NCBI RefSeq assembly: GCF_003434055.1
Contig: NZ_QVEX01000008.1
Span: forward strand, 1 to 64,000
Reading direction: 5' to 3'
DNA: 64,000 nt
From: Enterocloster aldenensis
GTDB lineage: Bacteria; Bacillota; Clostridia; Lachnospirales; Lachnospiraceae
Shown one piece after another: positions 1 through 8,468 of this stretch. The notes beneath the pieces were generated by a model. That model was given only the letters and a program-made list of their open reading frames with translations, did no database searches and was not told the origin of the DNA. The position numbers and the translations under genes are program-made. Each line of letters begins with the position of its first letter. The first letter of the stretch is position 1.

Positions 1-47
1 CGAAAAACTCCGACATACTCAACAGGCTAAAGCCCATAAATGTAAAT

Positions 48-78
48 GGGCTGCTGTATCCCAATGATACAGCAGCCC
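48..78 (-). terminator. Intrinsic terminator-like hairpin after the DUF6465 gene
   Basis: A perfect 13-bp inverted repeat (GGGCTGCTGTATC and its complement, 5-nt loop) lies 30 bp past the stop codon of the minus-strand gene at 109-654. The T tract after it is weak (ATTTACATTT), so it may end transcription inefficiently or protect the 3' end of the mRNA. Confidence 0.7.
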
Positions 79-108
79 ACCTCATCCTTCAATCCCTACA
101 ACCAAGGA

Positions 109-654
109 TTACAGCATGATCTTGAAATCATCGTTCCCTTCGCCGTTCACCACATAATAAGCAGCACCTTCATTGGCAACGATATACAGCTCAATGGTCT
201 TAATCTCAACGCCCTTGTGTGTGCTCTTATATGCCTTAACCGCCTGGTCCAGGACATCCTTTGCAACCAGGTCCTTTCCGTCAAACTGGAAATGTACGGC
301 TGCTGCAGGCTCTGCCTTCTTGGCTGCAGGCTTTTTAGCCGGTGCTGCCTTGGCGGCCGCTGCCTTGGCCGGCGCCTTTTTCTCAGTTTCCTTCTTAGCG
401 GTCTCTTTCTTAACTGTCTCTTTCTTAACAGCCTCTTTCTTGACAGGTTCTTTCTTAACTGTCTCCTTCTTGGCTGCCGCTGTCTTGGCCGGTGCCTTCT
501 TGGCGGGTGCTTTCTTAGCCGGCGCCTTTGTCTCCTTTGCTGCAGGAGCTTCTGCTGCCGGGGCAGCCGCCTTCACCTCTTCCTCCACAACCTGCTTAAC
601 CGTTTCTTCGGCTGGCCCTGCTGCTGTCTTGACATCTTTCTTAGCTTCTACCAT
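109..654 (-). CDS. DUF6465 family protein with a histone H1-like Lys/Ala/Pro tail
   Basis: This 181-residue protein has two parts. Residues 1-118 are low complexity, with repeated KKETVKKE, APAKKAPAKK and AAAKAAPAKK units that resemble eukaryotic histone H1 tails or bacterial AlgP/HctB-like proteins. Residues 119-181 form a compact domain (from VHFQFDGKDLVAKDVLDQ to a short acidic-hydrophobic end) that matches DUF6465 as known from Lachnospiraceae. No signal peptide or membrane segment is visible, so it is probably cytoplasmic. A GGGAGG ribosome site precedes the ATG and a consensus promoter lies upstream, so it is probably monocistronic and well expressed. The function is unknown; nucleic-acid or nucleoid binding is an inference from the basic repeats. 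Plus-strand open frames over it are antisense shadows. Confidence 0.85.
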   Translation of the reverse strand: MVEAKKDVKTAAGPAEETVKQVVEEEVKAAAPAAEAPAAKETKAPAKKAPAKKAPAKTAAAKKETVKKEPVKKEAVKKETVKKETAKKETEKKAPAKAAAAKAAPAKKPAAKKAEPAAAVHFQFDGKDLVAKDVLDQAVKAYKSTHKGVEIKTIELYIVANEGAAYYVVNGEGNDDFKIML

Positions 655-718
655 AGTCCATATCCTCCCTAATTTTGAATAATGGCTTTACAAGTAATCC
701 CCTAGATGCATTAAGGGC

Positions 719-747
719 ATTATAAAATGCTTTCCCCGATTTGTCAA
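719..747 (-). promoter_or_regulatory. Consensus sigma-A promoter of the DUF6465 gene
   Basis: On the minus strand TTGACA (742-747) and TATAAT (719-724) are separated by exactly 17 bp, which matches the sigma-A consensus in all 12 positions. It lies about 65 bp upstream of the start codon at 654. Confidence 0.85.
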
Positions 748-852
748 CAAATTCACCATAAAAAGGCCCCTTACCTAAAAAACATAGTTTCCAATCTTTA
801 CCAATTATTGTGCTGCCTGGTATGCATCACACGATATATGGTGTCTAAAACA

Positions 853-875
853 GCTTTGCGCCTTTAGGACAAAGC
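853..875 (-). terminator. Possible terminator of the L,D-transpeptidase gene
   Basis: GCTTTG and CAAAGC arms with an 11-nt loop are followed on the minus strand by TGTTTTAG, just after the stop of the gene at 881-2776. The stem is only 6 bp, so support is moderate. Confidence 0.45.
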
Positions 876-880
876 ACGTC

Positions 881-2776
881 CTAGCCCACGCCAGGACCGC
901 CCTCCTCACCGGTATGGGGTGTCTGGAATGCAGGCCCATATCCCTCCGTTGGCTTGGAAGGCTGTGCGCCTTCGGTGGCCGCTGGTGTGGACTGGCCCAC
1001 CGGGTTAATGGTTACCTGGGGCTGTGTCCCAGCGGCCGGCTGGGACGGAGCTGTCTGGGCTGGCGGTGTCTGTACCGGCGGTGTCTGTACCGGCGGTGTC
1101 TGGGCCGGCGGTGTCTGGGACGGCGGTGTCTGGACCGGCGGTGTCTGGGACGGCGGTGTCTGGACCGGCGGTGTCTGGGACGGCGGGGCCTGGGTCGGAG
1201 CCGGCGCTTTGCCGGATGATGTGCTGGAACGGCTGCTCTCAGTCCCCGGCAGTTCATAACAGATGACCGGCATACCTGCGTACACATTCTCAAACAGTTC
1301 CTTTGCCGCCGCATATGGCATGTTCACGCATCCATGGGAACCGCCTGTCTTATAGATGGAGCCGCCGAAGCTGGAGCGCCAGCTGGCATCGTGGAAACCG
1401 ATTCCCCCGTTAAACGGCATCCAGAACTTGACAGGGCTTGCATAGCCTTCGCCTTTGAGCACGGCATCCCTCTGCTTATAGGTAAGGGCAAATATGCCGG
1501 GAGGGGTGGTATGTCCCTTGGATACATTCCCGGACACAAAGTCAGACTCCAGTATCTTCTGTCCATCCTTATAGAAAAACAGGTGCTGGGCCGTCAGGTT
1601 CACCTCCGCGTATGTACCTCCATAATCCGCCCCGTCATGGCTGGCGGCTGTCTGGGAGTATACCGGCTCCCTGACAACGCTCTCCCCTGCCTCCAGTATC
1701 CTTATCAGTTCCTCTGTCTCCGCTGCCTGATTAATCCTCCAGCCATAGAATCCGCTTACCTCCACGGTCTGTCCGTAACTGGTCTTAAAGGGTCGTTTCT
1801 TATATGCGGTATTGTACCTGGACGCCAGGTTTTTCACATAATCCCCTATCGTATCCCTGTTAAGGGTCACGCTGTCCCCCTCAGCCAAAAGCCACTGGTG
1901 GATGGTGCTGCCGTCCAGGACCTCACTGGCGCTGCCAAAGGTATAGGTCACGGTCATGTTTACATACCGGTTCCTTGCATCCCTGGCAGCCACCAGTGAA
2001 CTGTTGCCGGAACGGATACGTGGCTCCCGGTAACATCCCAAAGCCTCCAGGTCAAGTTCCGGCGTAAGGGTGCGCACGCCTTCCCCTGCAGCTGCTTTTA
2101 CAAGCTGCAGATCCAGTTCATTACCTTCGGTTTCCGGCACAACACTGTATCCCTCCCCGCTCACATAATCAGACAGGTACGCGTCGGAGGGCACCACGAT
2201 ATTGGCTGTCTTAAAGCAGTCCAGGGACTCAAGTCCTTTCTCCAGCGCCGCCTCATCGTATGTAATCATGGTCTGTATATCATAGGACGGCCCTTTTAAC
2301 AGGTATCTTGGCCAGGCATAAGGGTTCTGCTGGCGTATAATTTCCTCCAGGCTTCCATCAAACACAGTATGAAGCCCCATATCCGCCCCGTATATGATTT
2401 CCTGCCCACCGCCCCTCAGCCTCATGACCAGACTGTAGTCCTTTACCCCGGATGCCATCATTTCCTTGACCTCTGAGGCGGTCCTGCCGGACACATCCAT
2501 GCCATTGATGACCGTGTGCGGCAGGTACGCATCCCTGTATCCCACCGCGTGGTAGATATAACCGCCCACACAGATTGCCGCTGCCGCCACCAGACAGACA
2601 GTTGCAGCCCTTCCCCAGACAGGCCTTGGCCTGCCTGGAGCCTCATCTGACCGGGCCTTGGCCTGCCTGTCTTTCCTCTCCTTGAAGGCAGCCCGGCTCC
2701 TGCTTTTTCCGCGCTGCCCGGTTTCCTTCTTATGCTGTACTGATGTCCCTTCTTTCTTATCCAGTTCTCTGTTCAT
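881..2776 (-). CDS. L,D-transpeptidase (YkuD) with peptidoglycan-binding domains and a Pro-rich tail
   Basis: The 631-residue protein makes 3-3 (L,D) peptidoglycan cross-links or anchors proteins outside the membrane. A basic cytoplasmic segment (1-54) is followed by one membrane anchor (about 56-76). A VanW/YkuD-associated peptidoglycan-binding region comes next (about 87-370, containing [15 protein letters not shown]). The YkuD catalytic domain spans about 385-508 and carries the hallmark SHGCVN, with catalytic Cys483 and His residues upstream. The tail (509-631) has about ten five-residue repeats of the type [10 protein letters not shown], like wall-spanning linkers. It lies 3 bp after the DUF523 gene, so the two are probably cotranscribed. 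The start has no competing upstream frame. Confidence 0.92.
   Translation of the reverse strand: MNRELDKKEGTSVQHKKETGQRGKSRSRAAFKERKDRQAKARSDEAPGRPRPVWGRAATVCLVAAAAICVGGYIYHAVGYRDAYLPHTVINGMDVSGRTASEVKEMMASGVKDYSLVMRLRGGGQEIIYGADMGLHTVFDGSLEEIIRQQNPYAWPRYLLKGPSYDIQTMITYDEAALEKGLESLDCFKTANIVVPSDAYLSDYVSGEGYSVVPETEGNELDLQLVKAAAGEGVRTLTPELDLEALGCYREPRIRSGNSSLVAARDARNRYVNMTVTYTFGSASEVLDGSTIHQWLLAEGDSVTLNRDTIGDYVKNLASRYNTAYKKRPFKTSYGQTVEVSGFYGWRINQAAETEELIRILEAGESVVREPVYSQTAASHDGADYGGTYAEVNLTAQHLFFYKDGQKILESDFVSGNVSKGHTTPPGIFALTYKQRDAVLKGEGYASPVKFWMPFNGGIGFHDASWRSSFGGSIYKTGGSHGCVNMPYAAAKELFENVYAGMPVICYELPGTESSRSSTSSGKAPAPTQAPPSQTPPVQTPPSQTPPVQTPPSQTPPAQTPPVQTPPVQTPPAQTAPSQPAAGTQPQVTINPVGQSTPAATEGAQPSKPTEGYGPAFQTPHTGEEGGPGVG
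1045..1192. repeat. 15-bp tandem repeats encoding (QTPPx)n
   Basis: About ten copies of a 15-bp unit (plus-strand GGTGTCTGGGCCGGC and variants) are in phase with the transpeptidase gene and encode its [15 protein letters not shown] repeats. The units are nearly identical, which favours copy-number change by slippage without a frameshift. Confidence 0.85.
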
Positions 2777-2779
2777 GCA

Positions 2780-3226
2780 TCAATACCTTTCTGATTCCTC
2801 CAGGAGACGCTCAATCTGGCTCTCCCCATACACCTTAATTCCATGGGACTTCAAAAGTCCTGCGCAGACCCCTTCCCCTTCTGTCAGTTTTCCCGTAAAT
2901 GTCCCGTCATATATCTGCCCGTTTCCGCAGGAAGGACTCCTCTCCTTAAGGATGGCTGCCCTGCAGCCGTAAAGCAGGGCAAGCTTCAGGGCTTGCTGCG
3001 CCCCCTTTTGGTAGGAGGAGGCCACATCCTGCCCATCCCTGGTCATGACACGTCCGTTGACGCGCTCCGCAGGCGTACGCGGGGTTGCAAGACCCCCCAT
3101 GATTTCCGGACACACCGGGATGAGGAAATGCCGGTCCAACAGGGCCTTTACTGCCGGGTCCAGCACGCCCTTGCCGTCATACCTGCATTCCACGCCAAGC
3201 AGGCAGGCGCTTACCAGTATATTCAT
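2780..3226 (-). CDS. DUF523 family protein, TudS-like [4Fe-4S] desulfidase candidate
   Basis: The 148-residue cytoplasmic protein is a whole-length DUF523 (YbbK) protein. The family includes TudS, an oxygen-sensitive [4Fe-4S] thiouracil desulfidase held by three cysteines. The equivalent cysteines are present: Cys8 in SACLLG, Cys39 in PVCPEIMGGL and Cys100 in KERSPSCG. A thiouracil or thio-nucleobase detoxifying role is therefore plausible, but the substrate cannot be read from sequence. It sits directly upstream of the L,D-transpeptidase with a 3-bp gap, and the pairing has no obvious functional logic. Confidence 0.85.
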   Translation of the reverse strand: MNILVSACLLGVECRYDGKGVLDPAVKALLDRHFLIPVCPEIMGGLATPRTPAERVNGRVMTRDGQDVASSYQKGAQQALKLALLYGCRAAILKERSPSCGNGQIYDGTFTGKLTEGEGVCAGLLKSHGIKVYGESQIERLLEESERY

Positions 3227-3259
3227 ATTCTGCTTCCCTCCGATTATGTATGATTTTAT

Positions 3260-4618
3260 TTACAAGCGCCGGTTATCCCCCAGTACCCTGCCGCTTAACA
3301 GCAGATAGGTGCAGGATGACAGGACGCACGCCACCATATCCGATATGGGTTCTGCAAAGAATACCTTCTCCACGCCGAACAGCATGGGCAGGAACAGCAT
3401 TCCCATAAAATAAACAAATTTCCTGAACATGGACAGACTGACAGCCACCTTTGCAATCCCCATTCCTGTAAAACCGTCCACCACCGTGTACTGGACCGCC
3501 AGCGGGATTACTGCCAGGGTATACATGCGGATTGCCCACTCCGTAATCCCCACATAGGATTCATCCCTTGTAAAAATCCGCACAAAATATCCGGGGGCTG
3601 TCTGGGCAATCACAAACATGACGGCTGTAAATGCCAGTCCCAGGAATACAATATGCTTCTCAGCCTTTCTTATGCGGTCAGGCCGGCCCGCCCCATAATT
3701 ATAACCTAAAACAGTCTGGGTTCCACCGGTAATTCCTCCCAGCGGCATGGTGATGAGAAGCATGAAGCTCTGGACAATGGTATTGCAGGTAAGCAGCATG
3801 TCTCCATCCGCCGGGTTGGAGAATTTACGGATTATCATATTCATGACAATGATAAGCAGGCTGTCCGATGCAATGATGAGGAAGGGGGAAAGTCCTACCA
3901 GCAGCACCTGCTTCATGGTGTTCCACCGGTACCCGCCAAAGGTAATACGCACCAGGGGCATTTTGCCAAACAGAAATACCAGCACATAGATACAGGAGGC
4001 CATCTGGGAAAGCACCGTGGCAATGGCTGCTCCCTTAACCCCCATATCCAGGACAAAAATAAACACAGGGTCCAGGGCAATATTGCATACGGCTCCTAAA
4101 ACCACGGATTTCATCCCCACCTTGGCAAATCCCTGGCAGATGATGAACTGGTTCATCCCGGCTGCCAGAAGCGCGAACACGGTTCCTGACAGGTACCAGC
4201 TCATGTACTCGTTGGCATAAGGGAATATGGAGGGGCTGGCCCCGAAAAACACCAGCAGCGGCTTCCTGAAAAGAAAGGTCATGGTCATGATCACAACCGC
4301 CATCCCGGTTAAAAGCGCAAAACAGTTTGCCACCATCTGGGTGGCGGCCCTCTCATTCTTCTGTCCCAGGCGGATGCTCATAAGGGGCGCCCCGCCCACC
4401 CCGATCCAGCTGGCAAAGGAGGATATGAGTGTCACCACCGGTCCGCAGATTCCCACCCCGGCCAGGGCCAGGGCCCCGATTCCTTCTATGTTTCCAATGT
4501 ACATGCGGTCCACTATGCTGTACAGCACATTCACAAATTGAGCCAGCATGGAGGGGAATGCCAGTCTCCATACCAGCCCGCGTACTTTATCCGTATCCAG
4601 ATTATTTTCAACCTTCAT
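3260..4618 (-). CDS. MATE family multidrug efflux transporter
   Basis: The 452-residue integral membrane protein has the twelve-helix, two-lobe layout of MATE (NorM/DinF-like) exporters. It begins with RGLVWRLAFPSMLAQFVNVLY and has typical segments such as GALALAGVGI and the central NTIVQSFMLLITMPLGG. MATE proteins export cationic drugs or metabolites in exchange for Na+ or H+. The length is normal. The gene lies between the DUF523 gene and an AI-2E family permease, all on the minus strand with 30-35 bp gaps, so an operon is likely. The substrate is unknown. Confidence 0.9.
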   Translation of the reverse strand: MKVENNLDTDKVRGLVWRLAFPSMLAQFVNVLYSIVDRMYIGNIEGIGALALAGVGICGPVVTLISSFASWIGVGGAPLMSIRLGQKNERAATQMVANCFALLTGMAVVIMTMTFLFRKPLLVFFGASPSIFPYANEYMSWYLSGTVFALLAAGMNQFIICQGFAKVGMKSVVLGAVCNIALDPVFIFVLDMGVKGAAIATVLSQMASCIYVLVFLFGKMPLVRITFGGYRWNTMKQVLLVGLSPFLIIASDSLLIIVMNMIIRKFSNPADGDMLLTCNTIVQSFMLLITMPLGGITGGTQTVLGYNYGAGRPDRIRKAEKHIVFLGLAFTAVMFVIAQTAPGYFVRIFTRDESYVGITEWAIRMYTLAVIPLAVQYTVVDGFTGMGIAKVAVSLSMFRKFVYFMGMLFLPMLFGVEKVFFAEPISDMVACVLSSCTYLLLSGRVLGDNRRL

Positions 4619-4648
4619 CTCACTTAAACCTTCTCCTGCTCATCATAC

Positions 4649-5779
4649 TTATTCCTTCTTCCTGAAGTTATCCATATCCTTAATCAGGATACCCAGGCTG
4701 TCCGTTATCCCGCGGAAAGCCCCATAGTCATACAGACTTACAAAAAACAGGCCAATGGGCACTGCAAGAATCATTCCAGCAATTCCATTTACCTTAAATC
4801 CCAGATATAAAAGCAGCAGGGTCAGCAGCGGGTTAAGACCCATGCTGTCCCCCACCAGCTTAGGCTGCACCAGCTGGCGCACGACCTGGGTCAGGACATA
4901 AATCAATAAAAGCCCTGCCGCAAAGGCATAATCGCCTCCCAGCAGCTTGATTAAGCCCCATGGGATCAGGGCCGTACCCGTGCCGAACACAGGAAGGAAA
5001 TCCAGGAACGCGATAAGGAATGCCCAAAGGGGGCCGTATCCCACTCCAAGCACAAGGAATCCAACCGTAAGGATCAGCCATACCACTGCCATGATCTTAA
5101 ACTGGGCCATAAAATATCCGCCAACCAGCCTGCGGACCTCCCCTTTCAAATAGCTGGTATACCGCTGGCTCCAGGCCGGGGTATGGGCTTTTACAAAAGC
5201 CAGTATATTGTCCCTGTCCACAATGAAGAAATAAGCGGATAATATGGTGACCACCATATAAACCAGGACAGCGGGAATACTCCTGGCCACGGTTCCGGCC
5301 GCCTCCACGGTGGGGGACGCAATGCCCTCCACCACCTTGCCCAGATAAATCCCCAGATTATTCCCAATCTCCGACCAGGTCTGCTGGATACTGTCCGGAA
5401 GGAACTGGAACAGATGGTCAATCTGTTCCATGCTCCTGGACACATCCCCCTCAATCCCGGCGTACAGGACCGGAAGATCCTTTATGAACCCATACAGCAG
5501 CGCAAAACTTCTGGATATGAGCAGGTACAAAAGGCCGATGACAAGAGCCAGGGCCGCCACCACAATGACAATGGAGCTGTGTTTGCGCACCAGCCTCATC
5601 CTCCGTTCCAGCAGACGGACCAGTGGATTGGCAATCATGGCTATGATCCAGCCAATGACAAAGGGCATGAAAAACTTTATGATTTTTGGTCCCAGAAAAC
5701 ACAGGAGAATCCATCCTGTCAGCGGAATCACAATATTAAGCACAAGTCTCAGATAATGTCTCCACCCTGCTTCTTCCAT
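4649..5779 (-). CDS. AI-2E family permease (YtvI/TqsA-like)
   Basis: The 376-residue protein has seven to eight predicted membrane segments, beginning IVIPLTGWILLCFLGP and ending GLFFVSLYDYGAFRG. It carries the family's conserved C-terminal block, including FLIAFLDFLPVFGTGTALIPWG. The family (PF01594) includes TqsA, which exports autoinducer-2, Na+/H+ antiporters and the Bacillus sporulation protein YtvI. Clostridial members of this size are often annotated YtvI. No sporulation-specific promoter is obvious, so the exact role is open. It lies 22 bp after hisC and 30 bp before the MATE gene. Confidence 0.88.
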   Translation of the reverse strand: MEEAGWRHYLRLVLNIVIPLTGWILLCFLGPKIIKFFMPFVIGWIIAMIANPLVRLLERRMRLVRKHSSIVIVVAALALVIGLLYLLISRSFALLYGFIKDLPVLYAGIEGDVSRSMEQIDHLFQFLPDSIQQTWSEIGNNLGIYLGKVVEGIASPTVEAAGTVARSIPAVLVYMVVTILSAYFFIVDRDNILAFVKAHTPAWSQRYTSYLKGEVRRLVGGYFMAQFKIMAVVWLILTVGFLVLGVGYGPLWAFLIAFLDFLPVFGTGTALIPWGLIKLLGGDYAFAAGLLLIYVLTQVVRQLVQPKLVGDSMGLNPLLTLLLLYLGFKVNGIAGMILAVPIGLFFVSLYDYGAFRGITDSLGILIKDMDNFRKKE

Positions 5780-5801
5780 AATATATCACCAATCCTGTCT
5801 T

Positions 5802-6866
5802 TTATGAAAAATCCTTAAGATACCGCTCCAGGAATGCAAACAGCACATCCATCTCCTCATCCGACCCTATGCTGATGCGAAGGCTGTCACACAGCCTTTC
5901 CCCGCCAAAATACCGCACATAAATCTGTTCTTCCTTAAGCGCCTCAAAAAGCTTACAGGCCGGCACACACGGATGGGACGCAAAGATGAAGTTGGCCCGG
6001 GAATCCGGAAAGGTAAATCCCAGTTCCCTAAGACGCGTCTTTGCCCGCTCCCTGGTTGCTATTATCTTGTCCGTGGTCTCCTTAAAGTATGCCTCATCCC
6101 TTACCGACTCCGCGCCCATCACAATGGAGGTCAGGTTCATGGTATAGGAGTTATAGGAGTATTTCACATCATTAAGGGCCCGGATCAGGCGCTGGTTCCC
6201 AATGGCAAAGCCTATCCTCATGCCTGCCATGGAACGGGACTTGCTAAAGGTCTGCACCACCAGAAGGTTCTCGTAACGTCCAATCAGTTCCAGCGCGGAC
6301 GGCCCTGCAAAATCAATATACGCCTCGTCCACAATCACCACCACGTCCTGGTTGGCCTTCAGGATCCCCTCCACCTGCTCAAGGGGCATATAAATCCCGG
6401 TGGGCGCATTGGGGTTGGGGAAAATGACCCCTCCGTTTTCTTTTTCATAATCCTCCGGGATAATGTTAAAATCCCCATCCAGGGCAGGCGTATCATATGG
6501 AATCCGGTAAAGGTCCGCCCACACCTTGTAGAATGAGTAGGTGATGTCGGGAAACAGCACCGGCTTATCCGAATTAAAAAACGTGAGGAAGGACATGGCA
6601 ATCACGTCATCGGACCCAACCCCCACAAATACCTGGTCGGACCCAACCCCATAATATCCGGCCAGGGCCTCCACCAGCATGGAAGCTGCCGGGTCGGGAT
6701 ATTTGCGCAGCCGGTCCGTCTCCAGTTCCCTGAGGGCCCTGATGGCTCCCGGGGCCGGGGGATACGGATTCTCGTTGGTGTTCAGTTTAATCAGCTTATC
6801 GCCGCCCGGCTGGTCCCCCGGCACGTAGGGCACCACCTTGCGTATATTTGCTTCCCATGGTCTCAT
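5802..6866 (-). CDS. hisC: Histidinol-phosphate aminotransferase
   Basis: The 354-residue PLP enzyme converts imidazole-acetol phosphate and glutamate to histidinol phosphate in histidine synthesis. Family features are the N-terminal KLNTNENPYPP motif, YPDPAA, the NPNAPTG substrate loop (151-157), the VDEAYIDF aspartate that binds the pyridine nitrogen, and the Schiff-base lysine Lys209 in TFSKSRSMAGMRIGF. It is not inside a his operon here. It lies next to a second aminotransferase, so a broader aromatic aminotransferase role is possible, as in some Firmicutes HisC homologues. Confidence 0.9.
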   Translation of the reverse strand: MRPWEANIRKVVPYVPGDQPGGDKLIKLNTNENPYPPAPGAIRALRELETDRLRKYPDPAASMLVEALAGYYGVGSDQVFVGVGSDDVIAMSFLTFFNSDKPVLFPDITYSFYKVWADLYRIPYDTPALDGDFNIIPEDYEKENGGVIFPNPNAPTGIYMPLEQVEGILKANQDVVVIVDEAYIDFAGPSALELIGRYENLLVVQTFSKSRSMAGMRIGFAIGNQRLIRALNDVKYSYNSYTMNLTSIVMGAESVRDEAYFKETTDKIIATRERAKTRLRELGFTFPDSRANFIFASHPCVPACKLFEALKEEQIYVRYFGGERLCDSLRISIGSDEEMDVLFAFLERYLKDFS

Positions 6867-6939
6867 ACCCTTAATTCCTCCCTTTTCTCTGACCTCATAT
6901 ATCTTACCCGCCGGCTCTCCATTCCTTGCCGGCTCTCTT

Positions 6940-6978
6940 TATCCTATACCATATCCTATATCTTATCCTATCCTATAC
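6940..6978. repeat. Degenerate TATCCTATA microsatellite-like tract
   Basis: A pyrimidine-rich run repeats TATCCTA/TATACC about five times between the two aminotransferase genes. It overlaps the last codons of the gene at 6973. It is simple-sequence DNA with no clear coding role. Confidence 0.5.
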
Positions 6979-8163
6979 CAGCCCATAATCAGCCGCCACT
7001 TTCCTGAACGCGGGAAGGGAACGCTCAATCTGCCCATAGGATACACAATAGGAAATCCTTACATATCCGGGACATGCAAAGGAACTTCCCGGGACCACCA
7101 GGATATTATACTTCTTGCAGCTGGCACAGAACTTTTTCTCATCTGCCTCCGGTGATTTTAAGAAGAGATAAAACGCGCCCTCTGGCTTTATACACTCAAA
7201 TCCCAAATCCCTTAAGCCATTGTACAGCAGGTTCCGGTTCCGGTCGTATGCTTCCAGGTTCACATTCTCATCCACACACCGTTTGATGACGCGCTGCATC
7301 AGGGACGGCGCGTTCACCGCGCCCATGACGCGGTTGGCAATGGTTGCCGCATTAAACACCTCTTGGCTGTCCTTTAGCGCGTCCGGTATCACCAGGTAGC
7401 CGATACGCTCACCAGGAAGGGACAGGGACTTGCTGTAGGAATAGCAGATGACGGTGTTTTCATAAAACCCTGTCACATACGGCACCTCCACGCCGTCATA
7501 TGCCAGTTCGCGGTATGGTTCATCTGAAATCAAGACAATATCGGTTCCCAGCTGGGTCTGCCTCTCCCTCAGGATATCCGCCATCCTGGCCAGGGTCCCG
7601 GCGGAATACACGACCCCGGTAGGGTTATTGGGGGTATTGATGATGACCGCCTTTGTCCTTGGGGTAATCTTCTCCCCCAATTCCTCAAGGTTTGGCTGGA
7701 AATCCTCTGTGTTCGGCGAAATCACGACCAGATTGCCGTCATAATTGCGCACATAGCTGCCATACTCCACAAAATAAGGAGCAAACACAATCACCTCATC
7801 CCCTGGATTCAGGAGTGTCTTAAGGATGATATTCAGTCCGCTGGCAGCGCCCACGGTCATCAGTATATTATTCTGGTGGAAGGATGTGCCGAACCTGCGG
7901 TTCAGTGACCGTGCAATGGTATCCCTTACATCCTCATAACCGGCATTGCTCATGTATCCATGGACAAAAGTAGACTCTTCCTCTTTCAGGATATCACAGA
8001 TCGCCTGTCCTACGGAATCCGGCGCAGGCACATTGGGGTTGCCGAGGCTGAAGTCATATACGTTCTCCGCGCCGTATACGGCCGCCAGCTTTTTGCCCTC
8101 TTCAAACATGGCCCGGATTGCGGAATTATTATTTACCAATGGTTTCATTTTCTCTGATATCAT
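6973..8163 (-). CDS. Pyridoxal-phosphate dependent aminotransferase (class I/II)
   Basis: From the ATG at 8163 the protein has 396 residues (MISEKMKPLV...), the usual size for an AspC/PatA-like aminotransferase. Motifs include FSLGNPNVPAP, the substrate loop INTPNNPTG (175-183), DEPYREL with the ring-nitrogen Asp, and the Schiff-base lysine Lys245 in SYSKSLSLPGERIGY. A longer frame runs to 8367. The 8163 start is preferred because GAGAGGAC precedes it at normal spacing and a strong promoter lies inside the longer frame. The amino-acid substrate cannot be assigned. A 106-bp gap separates it from hisC downstream (start codon at 6866 to this stop at 6973). Confidence 0.88.
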   Translation of the reverse strand: MISEKMKPLVNNNSAIRAMFEEGKKLAAVYGAENVYDFSLGNPNVPAPDSVGQAICDILKEEESTFVHGYMSNAGYEDVRDTIARSLNRRFGTSFHQNNILMTVGAASGLNIILKTLLNPGDEVIVFAPYFVEYGSYVRNYDGNLVVISPNTEDFQPNLEELGEKITPRTKAVIINTPNNPTGVVYSAGTLARMADILRERQTQLGTDIVLISDEPYRELAYDGVEVPYVTGFYENTVICYSYSKSLSLPGERIGYLVIPDALKDSQEVFNAATIANRVMGAVNAPSLMQRVIKRCVDENVNLEAYDRNRNLLYNGLRDLGFECIKPEGAFYLFLKSPEADEKKFCASCKKYNILVVPGSSFACPGYVRISYCVSYGQIERSLPAFRKVAADYGLV

Positions 8164-8229
8164 ACTTATGTCCTCTCTTTCTCCCTTGGGGCAGGCGCGT
8201 TCCATGGAGCCTTCCCGTCTGTTGATATG

Positions 8230-8258
8230 ATTGTAGCTTTCCATGGGTGGATTGTCAA
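8230..8258 (-). promoter_or_regulatory. Sigma-A promoter of the aminotransferase gene
   Basis: On the minus strand TTGACA (8253-8258) and TACAAT (8230-8235) are separated by 17 bp. The expected transcript start, near 8223, leaves a leader of about 60 nt before the ATG at 8163. This supports the shorter start. Confidence 0.8.
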
Positions 8259-8358
8259 TAAAAAGAAACGGAAAGCCTGCCATGGGGCAGCGGCACATAG
8301 ACGGCCCGGACAGCCGGACGGCGGAAAAGGCAGATGGGGGCAATGAAGCACGGAGCCA

Positions 8359-8407
8359 AAGACGCATGTAGGCTTAAGATGCATGTGGGCATAAGACGCA
8401 TGGGCAT
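8359..8407. repeat. 17-bp tandem repeat, about 2.9 copies
   Basis: Units AAGACGCATGTAGGCTT, AAGATGCATGTGGGCAT and a shortened third copy lie in the 305-bp gap between the aminotransferase gene and the ABC permease. Apart from these repeats, the promoter at 8230 and the terminator at 8411, nothing else is seen in the gap. Confidence 0.6.
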
Positions 8408-8410
8408 CAG

Positions 8411-8455
8411 AAAGGCACCGGATTCCATGAAGCAGGCTTCATAGGCACCGGTGCC
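8411..8455 (-). terminator. Terminator of the GntR-ABC operon
   Basis: On the minus strand GGCACCGG and CCGGTGCC pair around an inner ATGAAG-CCTG-CTTCAT hairpin and are followed by TTTCTG. It lies 14 bp past the stop codon of the ABC permease gene. Confidence 0.6.
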
Positions 8456-8468
8456 CTCTCATTCAACC

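Noticed and set aside
46..682. Two long plus-strand open frames opposite the DUF6465 gene
   Set aside because: They are antisense shadows of a repetitive Lys/Ala-rich gene; the minus-strand gene has a domain, ribosome site and consensus promoter.
914..1314. Several plus- and minus-strand frames over the Pro-rich tail
   Set aside because: The 15-bp repeats keep many frames open; only the transpeptidase frame continues into recognisable domains.
8164..8367. N-terminal extension of the aminotransferase
   Set aside because: The promoter at 8230-8258 lies inside it, and GAGAGGAC precedes the ATG at 8163.
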